11,348 nucleotides of DNA from the NCBI GenBank assembly GCA_035623515.1, contig DASPTH010000105.1, positions 1-11,348 on the forward strand, given 5' to 3'. This stretch comes from DASPTH01 sp035623515 (GTDB taxonomy: Bacteria; Actinomycetota; Acidimicrobiia; IMCC26256; DASPTH01). This document shows positions 6,009 to 11,348 of this stretch, piece by piece. Within the stretch, counting starts at the first letter, position 1; every line of letters starts with the position of its first letter. The notes below the pieces were generated by a model, which did not search any database, was not told the origin of the DNA, and saw only the letters and a program-made list of their open reading frames with translations. The position numbers and the translations under genes were made by a program.

Positions 6009-8657
6009 GTGGCGACGCCCGACGACGTCCGCGCCCGTTTCGAGACGACCCGCGGCTTCCCCCTCGACCGCTTCCAGGAGCGCGCGCTCGACGCGATCGA
6101 CGCCGGCGAGCACGTCCTCGTCGCGGCGCCGACGGGTTCGGGCAAGACCGTCGTCGCCGAGTACGCGGTGGAACGGGCGCTGGCGGCGGGGGCGAAGGCC
6201 TTCTACACGACGCCGCTCAAGGCACTGTCCAACCAGAAGTACCACGATCTCGCCCGCGTGCACGGGCACCGGCGGGTCGGCTTGCTCACCGGTGACAACT
6301 CGGTGAACGGCGATGCGCCGGTGGTGGTGATGACGACCGAGGTGCTCCGGAACATGATCTACTCGGCGTCGCCGACGCTCGACGGCCTCCGGTCCGTCGT
6401 GCTCGACGAGGTGCACTACCTGCAGGACCGCTACCGAGGACCGGTGTGGGAAGAGGTGATCGTGCACCTCGACGCAGCCGTCGAGCTCGTGTGCCTCTCG
6501 GCCACCGTGTCGAACGCCGAAGAAGTCGCGGAGTGGATCCAGACGGTCCGCGGGCCGACGGCCGCGGTCATCGAGGAGCACCGGCCGGTCACGCTCGAGC
6601 ACCTCTATCTCGCGGGCGAACGCGGGCACGACCGCCTGCACCTGCTGCCGACGTTCGTGCGCGACCACGCCCAGGTGCGCCCGAACCCCGAGGCGGCCAA
6701 GCTCGACGCGCGCGGCAGCCGGCGTCCCGGTTCCCGCGGGCGCGTCCGGTCGGCGTTGAGAACCCCGGGCCGCGTCGAGATCGTCGACCGGCTCGACCGC
6801 GACGAGATGCTGCCGGCCATCGTGTTCGTTTTCAGCCGCGCGGGGTGCGACCAGGCGGTCCAGCAGTGCCTGGCCGCCGGGCTGCGGCTCACCGATCCGG
6901 TCGAGCGCTCGCAGATCGCCGCCGTGGCCGACGCCAAGACGCGGACGCTCGCCGGTGCCGATCTCGACGTGCTGCGCTACGACGAGTGGCTCGCGGGCCT
7001 CGAAGCGGGCTTCGCCGCCCACCACGCGGGCATGGTGCCGCCGATGAAGGAAGCGGTGGAGGAAGCATTCGCCGCGGGCCTGGTGAAGGTGGTCTTCGCG
7101 ACCGAGACACTGGCACTCGGGATCAACATGCCGGCGCGGTCGGTCGTGATCGAGAAGGTGTCGAAGTTCACGGGCGAGCACCACGAGTTCCTCACGCCCG
7201 GCGAGTACACCCAGCTCACCGGGCGCGCCGGGCGGAGGGGGATCGACGAGCGCGGCTACGCGATCGTGTGCTGGAGCCCCTTCGTGCCGTTCGAACAGGT
7301 GGCGTCGCTCGCCTCCCGCCGCACCGACGCGCTGCGGTCGTCGTTCCGCCCCACCTACAACATGGCGGTCAACCTGGTGCGGCGCTACCCGAAGTTCGAA
7401 GCCCACCACCTCCTCAACCTCTCGTTCGCGCAGTTCCACGCCGATCGCGACGTCGTCGCGCTCGAGCGGCAGTTGGAGCGCAGCCGTCAGGTCCTGGAGC
7501 GCCAGCGCGCCGCCGTGCAGACCGAGACCGGCGACGTCGCCGAGTATCGCCGCCTGCGCGCCGAGCTCGACTCGGCGCGGCGCAGCCAGGGCCGCGGGTC
7601 GCAGCGCGTGGCCGAGGCGCTCGACGCCCTGCGGCCGGGCGACGTCGTGGCATCACGGCGCTACGGCGGGCGCGTCGTCGTGCTGAGCCACGAGCACCGG
7701 CGGGGCGGGAACCCGCGCATCGTCGCGTTGACTCCGGAGCGCCAGGTCGTGCGCATCGGCGCCGACCACTTCGACGCGACGCCCCGACGGCTGGCGACGA
7801 TCCGCCTGCCGGAGCCGTTCGCGCCGCGGAACCCCGCGTTCCGCCGCGAGGCGGCCGAGCGCCTGCGCGCCGCCCGACTGCGGGAGGACGGGCGCAGCCG
7901 GGAAGCCGCGCGCGCGACCGATCGCGTGGTTCGCCTCGAAGCCGCGCTGGCCGAACACCCGCTCGCGCGCGATCCGGAGCGCGAGGCACTCGTCCGGGCC
8001 GCCGAAGCCGTCGAACGTCGTGAGCGCGACGTCCAACGGTTGGAGCGGCGCGTGCGCGGTCGCAGCGAGAGCCTGGCGCGTCAGTTCGACCGTGTGCTGC
8101 GCGTGCTCGGGGCGTGGGGTTACGTCGACGGATGGGAGCTCACACCGTCGGGCGAACGGCTGGCCCGCGTGTACACCGAGACCGACCTGCTCGTCACGGA
8201 GAGCTTGGGCGAGGGGCTGCTCGACGGCCTCCGACCGCCCGAGCTCGCGGCGGTCGTGTCGTGTTTCACCTACGAACGGCGCGGGCCCGACGGCCAGGCG
8301 CCGGCGGCGCCGGCGCGGTGGCCCACGAAGACGATCGCGACGCGGGCGCGCGGGATCGAGCGAATCGCGCGCGCGCTCAACGACGACGAGGGCGATGCCG
8401 GAATCCCCGAGACCCGGGCACCCGACCCCGGCTTCACGCCCTACGTCTACGACTGGGCGACGGGCGACTCGCTCGCCGACGTGCTCGACGACGACGAGAT
8501 GACCGGCGGCGACTTCGTCCGTCACGTGAAGCAGTGCATCGACCTGCTCCGCCAGATCGCGGAGGTCGCCGGCGACGAGGCAACTCGTACCGCGGCGCGG
8601 GAGGCGGCCGACGCGTGCCACCGGGGTGTCGTCGCCGCGTCCGGCGTCGCGGCGTGA
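6009..8657 (+). CDS. helY: DEAD/DEAH-box RNA helicase, Ski2/Mtr4 type (HelY-like)
   Basis: An 882-residue ATP-dependent helicase of the Ski2-like superfamily 2 group, implicated in RNA processing and decay. Motifs in order: Q-like FPLDRFQERALDAI (17-30), Walker A APTGSGKT (40-47), TPLKALSNQK (68-77), TTE (109-111), DEVH (133-136), SAT (164-166), VFVFSR (272-277), ATETLALGINMPAR (364-377) and QLTGRAGRRG (402-411). The C-terminal third, ending near GGDFVRHVKQCIDLLRQIAEVAG, matches the DSHCT domain, and a coiled, Arg/Glu-rich region (about 480-540 and 610-700) lies between. An Arg-rich insert, RGSRRPGSRGRVRSALR (235-251), lies between the two RecA lobes. The GTG at 6009 has GAGGA 11 bases upstream. 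It follows tatC and the Thr-rich gene, the same order as in mycobacteria. The stop overlaps the next gene (GTGA). Confidence 0.95.
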   Translation: MATPDDVRARFETTRGFPLDRFQERALDAIDAGEHVLVAAPTGSGKTVVAEYAVERALAAGAKAFYTTPLKALSNQKYHDLARVHGHRRVGLLTGDNSVNGDAPVVVMTTEVLRNMIYSASPTLDGLRSVVLDEVHYLQDRYRGPVWEEVIVHLDAAVELVCLSATVSNAEEVAEWIQTVRGPTAAVIEEHRPVTLEHLYLAGERGHDRLHLLPTFVRDHAQVRPNPEAAKLDARGSRRPGSRGRVRSALRTPGRVEIVDRLDRDEMLPAIVFVFSRAGCDQAVQQCLAAGLRLTDPVERSQIAAVADAKTRTLAGADLDVLRYDEWLAGLEAGFAAHHAGMVPPMKEAVEEAFAAGLVKVVFATETLALGINMPARSVVIEKVSKFTGEHHEFLTPGEYTQLTGRAGRRGIDERGYAIVCWSPFVPFEQVASLASRRTDALRSSFRPTYNMAVNLVRRYPKFEAHHLLNLSFAQFHADRDVVALERQLERSRQVLERQRAAVQTETGDVAEYRRLRAELDSARRSQGRGSQRVAEALDALRPGDVVASRRYGGRVVVLSHEHRRGGNPRIVALTPERQVVRIGADHFDATPRRLATIRLPEPFAPRNPAFRREAAERLRAARLREDGRSREAARATDRVVRLEAALAEHPLARDPEREALVRAAEAVERRERDVQRLERRVRGRSESLARQFDRVLRVLGAWGYVDGWELTPSGERLARVYTETDLLVTESLGEGLLDGLRPPELAAVVSCFTYERRGPDGQAPAAPARWPTKTIATRARGIERIARALNDDEGDAGIPETRAPDPGFTPYVYDWATGDSLADVLDDDEMTGGDFVRHVKQCIDLLRQIAEVAGDEATRTAAREAADACHRGVVAASGVAA

Positions 8658-9325
8658 GCGTCGAGAAGCACGCGCCGTGGGGCCGCCCGACGACGGTCCG
8701 GGCCGACGTCACCGCGGCCGGCGACGACGCCGACCTCGCCGCCGCGGTCGCCGCGAACCCGGGGACGCGGATCGCTTTCCTGCCGTCGCCGGCGTCCGAT
8801 TTCGCGCGCGCCGTCGGCGTGCCGGCAATGGGGGAGCGCCCCGCCCCGTCGGTCGACCTGCCGTGCGACGCGCTCGAGGTGGAGTGCGACGGTGTCGCGC
8901 ATCCGGCGGTCAACATGGTGGTCCTCGGTACCGCGCCGGACCGCCAGCGGTGGTGGAGCCGCTCGGCGCGAGTGCTCGTGCGCGTCGACGGACGGGTGGT
9001 GCACGACGGCACCGCCGCCGCCGTCGTGATCGCCAACGGACAGCACCTGCGAGGCAACGACGTCGTGCCGCGTGGCCACCCGGGCGACGGCCGCATCGAG
9101 GTCCAGGTGTACGACGTGCCACGCGGTGAGCGCGCCGCCATGCGTGCGCGGCTGGCGTCGGGCCAGCACGTCCCGCACCCCGGGATCCGGTCGGGCACGG
9201 GCCGCCGGGTCGAGGTCTGGGCGGCCGAGGGCATCCGGCCGCTCGAGGTCGACGGGCGTGCGCTCTCGCCGGTCACCGAGGTCAGGGTCGCCGTCGTCCC
9301 CGAGATGTTCACCCTCGTCGTGTAG
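8654..9325 (+). CDS. Diacylglycerol-kinase-like protein lacking the nucleotide-binding half
   Basis: A 223-residue protein starting at GTG 8654, which overlaps the helY stop (GTGA). The segment RIAFLPSPASDFARAVGV (39-56) resembles the end of the diacylglycerol/lipid kinase catalytic domain, where the family has PLGTGNDFAR. The part from about 95 to 223 (SARVLVRVDG, AAVVIANGQHLRGNDVVPRG, DGRIEVQVYDV) resembles the YegS-type C-terminal beta-sandwich. The upstream part with the GGDGT ATP-binding motif is absent, and the GTGND element is changed to SPASD, so kinase activity is unlikely. It may bind a lipid or act as a partner of a full kinase. The frame to the left runs inside helY and gives no missing domain, so this looks like a stable headless form rather than a recent break. 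Confidence 0.7.
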   Translation: MSVEKHAPWGRPTTVRADVTAAGDDADLAAAVAANPGTRIAFLPSPASDFARAVGVPAMGERPAPSVDLPCDALEVECDGVAHPAVNMVVLGTAPDRQRWWSRSARVLVRVDGRVVHDGTAAAVVIANGQHLRGNDVVPRGHPGDGRIEVQVYDVPRGERAAMRARLASGQHVPHPGIRSGTGRRVEVWAAEGIRPLEVDGRALSPVTEVRVAVVPEMFTLVV

Positions 9326-9348
9326 AACGGGCGGGCGAGGTGCGACGG

Positions 9349-9388
9349 GGCGGCCTCGGGGGTATCCCGCCGGGCGGCGGAGGCCGCC
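9349..9388 (+). terminator. Hairpin after the kinase-like gene, possible terminator
   Basis: GGCGGCCTC (9349-9357) and GAGGCCGCC (9380-9388) are a perfect nine-base inverted repeat with a 22-base loop that itself can fold (GGG TAT CCC). It lies 24 bases after the stop at 9325. No T-run follows, so it is an atypical, actinobacterial-style terminator or a regulatory hairpin ahead of the ThyX-like gene. The repeat is seen directly; its role is inferred. Confidence 0.45.
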
Positions 9389-9390
9389 GA

Positions 9391-9396
9391 TACGAT
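9391..9396 (+). promoter_or_regulatory. Candidate -10 element before the ThyX-like gene
   Basis: TACGAT fits the TAnnnT pattern and lies directly after the hairpin. No clear -35 is seen at the expected distance. If used, transcription would start near 9402 and give a leader of nearly 90 bases that contains the three 23-base repeats. Weak on its own. Confidence 0.3.
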
Positions 9397-9412
9397 CGCC
9401 GGTCCGCGGCGC

Positions 9413-9480
9413 CGGCAGTGAGCGACCGACGAAGCCGGCAGCGAGCGACACGTCGTAGCGGCAGCGAGCGATGACGAAGG
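9413..9480 (+). repeat. Three tandem copies of a 23-base repeat in the ThyX-like leader
   Basis: The core CGGCAG(T/C)GAGCGA begins at 9413, 9436 and 9459, exactly 23 bases apart, and copies 1 and 3 end in GACGAAG. The last copy runs to 9480, nine bases before the ThyX-like start at 9490, so its GAAGG may serve as part of the ribosome site. A 23-base period is not a multiple of three, which argues against coding. Could be a protein-binding array, an RNA element or a slippage product. Confidence 0.75.
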
Positions 9481-9489
9481 CGGAAGGCA

Positions 9490-11100
9490 ATGGGCGTGTA
9501 CCCCATTGAGCAGTTCACCGACGACGAGCAAGCCGTCCTCCGGCCGTACTTCACCAACCTCGACCGCCCGGTGTTCGGCGTGGTCAACCTGCCCGAGGTG
9601 GTCAAGGGCGCGCTCTTCGCGCGTTACTCCCGCAGCAACAAGAGCCTGCGGCGCCTCTTCCTCGACGAGTTCGTGGCCGACCTCGACCTCACCGGCGACC
9701 TCACCGTCGACGCCACCGTCGGCCTCAAGCGCGCGGAAGCGCTCTACGAACGCGTCTTCCTCGAGTACGGCGACGACTCCGTCGCCCAGCTCGGTGGCGT
9801 GCACCTCGCCTGCGAGCAGGCGTCGAACGTGCTCACGAAGATCCTCGAGTGGGGTCGCGTCATGTCGTACATGGAGCAGTCGACGCGCTACATCAACTAC
9901 GACGACAAGCTCGGCGGCCGGTACCGCTACTACCGCGATCGTGCGGTGCTCGCGGACCCGCAGCTCGCATGGCGCTACATCGCCGATCTCGACGGGCTCT
10001 TCGACACCTACGCCGGCATGCTCCCGCGGCTCCGCGAGTGGGCCCGCGAGCGTTACCCGAAGCGCGCCGACGACTCCGACTTCGCGTGGAAGCAGAGCAT
10101 CAAGGCGAAGGCGTGCGACGCCGCGCGCGGTGTCCTGCCGGCCGCGACGCTCTCGAACGTCGGCGTGTACGGCAGCGGTCAGGCGTTCGAAGCGCTGCTG
10201 CTCCGCATGCGCAGCCACCCGCTGCCCGAGGCGCGGTCGTACGGGGCGATGATGCTCGACGAGCTGCGCAAGGTCATCCCGTCCTTCGTGGCCAGGGTCG
10301 ACCGCCCCGACCGCGGCGGCACCTGGAGCGCCTACCTCGCCGAGACCCGCCGCGACACGTCCGAGCTGGTGCACCGCATCTTCGGCACCGCGGAGCCCGA
10401 GCCCCGGCCCTCGGTGACCCTCACCGACTTCGACCCCGACGCCGAGGACAAGCTGCTCGCCGCCATCTGCTACCCCTTCACGCACCTGCCCGACGACCAG
10501 ATCCAGGCCCGCGTCCGCACGTTGGGGGAGGGGGAGCGCGTCGAGTTGCTCCGGGCGTACGTCGGTGAGCGAGAGAACCGCCGGCACCGCCCGGGCCGCG
10601 CGTTCGAGCGCGTCGACTACCGCTTCGACATCATCGCCGACTACGGCGCGTTCCGGGATCTCCAGCGGCACCGGATGCTCACCATCAAGTGGCAGCCGCT
10701 CAGCACGCGGCACGGCTACGAAGTCCCGGATGCGATCGACGAGGCAGGGCTGCGCGACGACTTCGACCGCGGGATGCAGCGTTCGGCCGAGCTCTCCGCC
10801 GCGCTCGAAGCGTCGTTCCCGGAGCAGGCGGCCTATGCGGTCGCGCTCGCGTACCGGATCCGGTTCGCGATGCAGATGAACGCGCGCGAGGCGATGCACC
10901 TGCTCGAGTTGCGCACATTGTCGTCGGGCCATCCCGCGTACCGCCAGGTCGCGCAGGAGATGCACCGGCTGATCGCGGAGCAAGCGGGCCATCGCGCCAT
11001 CGCCGCCGCGATGTCGCACGTCGACCACTCCACCTACGAACTCGAGCGTCTCGCGGCCGAGCGCGCGGCCGACGCCCGCCGGACCGCGGGCCCCGTGTAG
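9490..11100 (+). CDS. Tandem ThyX-like protein (FAD-dependent thymidylate synthase family)
   Basis: A 536-residue protein, more than twice the length of ordinary ThyX (roughly 220-250 residues), made of two ThyX-like halves. The first (about 40-270) has YGDDSVAQLGGVH (93-105) and RVMSYMEQSTRY (123-134), matching the ThyX strand that ends in NExSxRY. The second (about 310-530) has FDIIADYGAFRDLQRHR (to Arg395), S405-T-R407, and MNAREAMHLLELR (463-475), matching the ThyX RHR and C-terminal arginine regions. ThyX makes dTMP from dUMP using FAD, NADPH and methylenetetrahydrofolate as a homotetramer with active sites at subunit contacts. Here neither half keeps a full RHRx7S motif, so activity is uncertain. 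The ATG at 9490 has GGAAGG close upstream and GAAGG at a better distance. There is no membrane segment. Confidence 0.82.
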   Translation: MGVYPIEQFTDDEQAVLRPYFTNLDRPVFGVVNLPEVVKGALFARYSRSNKSLRRLFLDEFVADLDLTGDLTVDATVGLKRAEALYERVFLEYGDDSVAQLGGVHLACEQASNVLTKILEWGRVMSYMEQSTRYINYDDKLGGRYRYYRDRAVLADPQLAWRYIADLDGLFDTYAGMLPRLREWARERYPKRADDSDFAWKQSIKAKACDAARGVLPAATLSNVGVYGSGQAFEALLLRMRSHPLPEARSYGAMMLDELRKVIPSFVARVDRPDRGGTWSAYLAETRRDTSELVHRIFGTAEPEPRPSVTLTDFDPDAEDKLLAAICYPFTHLPDDQIQARVRTLGEGERVELLRAYVGERENRRHRPGRAFERVDYRFDIIADYGAFRDLQRHRMLTIKWQPLSTRHGYEVPDAIDEAGLRDDFDRGMQRSAELSAALEASFPEQAAYAVALAYRIRFAMQMNAREAMHLLELRTLSSGHPAYRQVAQEMHRLIAEQAGHRAIAAAMSHVDHSTYELERLAAERAADARRTAGPV

Positions 11101-11117
11101 CGCGCGGCACTCGCCGG

Positions 11118-11153
11118 AAAAAATTCGCGTCGGCCCTGACCAGGATCGACGCG
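11118..11153 (-). terminator. Intrinsic terminator on the minus strand
   Basis: Read on the minus strand, CGCGTCG (11153-11147) pairs with CGACGCG (11132-11126); inside, CCT and AGG can pair around a GGTC loop. The hairpin is followed by AATTTTTT (11125-11118). This is a textbook rho-independent layout and is rare in such GC-rich DNA. It implies a minus-strand transcript arriving from the right edge. The hairpin could also stop the ThyX-like transcript on the plus strand, but no T-run follows there. Confidence 0.65.
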
Positions 11154-11195
11154 CGTCGTTGCAGGTCACGGCCTCGCGCCGCGCGCCGGTACGGC

Positions 11196-11216
11196 TTGAC
11201 AGACACCCCTTCTGTC
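11196..11216 (+). promoter_or_regulatory. TTGACA box overlapping a palindrome
   Basis: TTGACA (11196-11201) is a perfect -35 consensus. GACAGA (11198-11203) and TCTGTC (11211-11216) form a perfect six-base inverted repeat across it with a seven-base centre. The best downstream -10 is poor: GTACTT or TACTTA starts 19-20 bases later. It could be a repressed promoter for a plus-strand gene beyond the edge, or on the other strand a hairpin in a minus-strand transcript. Confidence 0.35.
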
Positions 11217-11251
11217 GGGCGTACTTAGGCGTCCTTGCCGGCCCGGTCGTG

Positions 11252-11345
11252 GGTCTCCCGCAGCGCCTGGAGACGGAGGGGCATCGGGGGTTCAGGAGAC
11301 CAAGTAGAGAACGCTGGAATAACCCACCTGCACGGTCAGGTCGGG
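11252..11345. other. Cluster of inverted repeats at the right edge
   Basis: GGTCTCC (11252-11258) can pair with GGAGAC at 11269-11274 or with GGAGACC at 11295-11301, which are mutually exclusive. Further on, ACCTG (11326-11330) pairs with CAGGT (11337-11341), extended by CCC/GGG with one bulged base. No ATG start is seen on the plus strand here. It may be a structured leader or part of a non-coding RNA; it does not match a riboswitch or structured RNA that I can recall. Confidence 0.3.
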
Positions 11346-11348
11346 CCA
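11292..11348 (-). CDS. Possible C-terminal end of a minus-strand gene
   Basis: From the right edge the minus strand reads 18 codons ending LTVQVGYSSVLYLVS and a TGA at 11294-11292. Composition is protein-like, and the minus-strand terminator at 11118-11153 would serve such a gene, though 140 bases away. The fragment is too short to identify, and the frame is only one of several open ones. An alternative short frame from ATG 11284-11282 encodes 19 residues ending AGKDA at TAA 11227-11225 or nearby. Confidence 0.2.
   Translation of the reverse strand, partial: WPDLTVQVGYSSVLYLVS

Noticed and set aside
5634..7439. 601-codon minus-strand open frame opposite tatC and helY
   Set aside because: The plus strand carries unmistakable TatC and helicase motifs here; the minus product is low-complexity.
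9419..9475. Short GTG frame through the 23-base repeats (about 18 codons)
   Set aside because: The 23-base period shifts frame at each copy, there is no ribosome site, and the product is simply Arg/Ser-rich.
11147..11158. Perfect palindrome CGACGCGCGTCG as an operator
   Set aside because: It is better explained as one arm of the minus-strand terminator plus chance in CG-rich sequence.
8434..11169. Very long open frame on the minus strand (911 codons)
   Set aside because: It is antisense to the kinase-like and ThyX-like genes; the translation is Arg/Val/Glu/His-rich, without domains, as expected from high-GC antisense shadows.
11330..11348. GGTCAGGTC resembling the conserved loop of SRP RNA
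   Set aside because: The bases that should follow (CGGAAGG and the GCAGC partner) are absent; the window reads GGGCCA instead.

Overview
The window is very GC-rich, tightly packed bacterial DNA whose gene order is actinobacterial. The run pafB-pafC ... tatA-tatC-helY is the neighbourhood that follows the Pup-ligase gene pafA in many actinobacteria (the same order is known around Mycobacterium tuberculosis Rv2097c-Rv2092c). The split into separate PafB and PafC, the DUF3866 gene just before them, the codon use and the many GTG starts with GTGA/ATGA overlaps fit an actinobacterium, plausibly of the Acidimicrobiia. That class assignment is inference from sequence style, not from a marker gene. 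No mobile element, CRISPR array, tRNA or rRNA was seen.

Layout. (1) 3-2312, plus strand: the 3' part of a DUF3866 gene, then pafB and pafC, each overlapping the previous gene by a few bases; together they form one translationally coupled block making the heterodimeric WYL-domain activator of the DNA-damage response. (2) 2313-3128: a short leader holding two overlapping mini-ORFs, then a signal peptidase I gene (lepB). (3) 3137-3829, minus strand: a glycerophosphodiester phosphodiesterase-like gene that converges on lepB with only 8 bases between them. (4) 3976-5994, plus strand: a zinc-ribbon protein, a one-helix mini-protein, tatA, tatC and a Thr/Pro-tailed membrane protein. (5) 6009-9325: a Ski2/Mtr4-type RNA helicase (HelY-like) overlapped by a diacylglycerol-kinase-like protein that has lost its nucleotide-binding half. 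(6) 9326-11100: a leader with a hairpin and three copies of a 23-base repeat, then a long protein built of two ThyX-like halves. (7) 11101-11348: non-coding or unassigned sequence with a convincing minus-strand intrinsic terminator, a TTGACA box containing a palindrome, and further inverted repeats; whatever this serves lies mostly beyond the right edge.

How the genes fit together. PafBC controls DNA repair genes, and the Pup-proteasome genes expected upstream are outside the window. TatA and TatC would form a folded-protein export system, and the signal peptidase that removes export signals lies about 1.5 kb upstream of tatA, so the middle of the window is an export module. HelY is an RNA-processing helicase. 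The tandem ThyX-like protein is related to flavin-dependent thymidylate synthases, but its active-site motifs are divided between the two halves, so its activity is open. Most of the window is conserved housekeeping. The parts most worth a second look are the tandem ThyX-like protein with its repeat-bearing leader, the mini-ORF chain before lepB, the headless lipid-kinase-like protein and the structured right edge.
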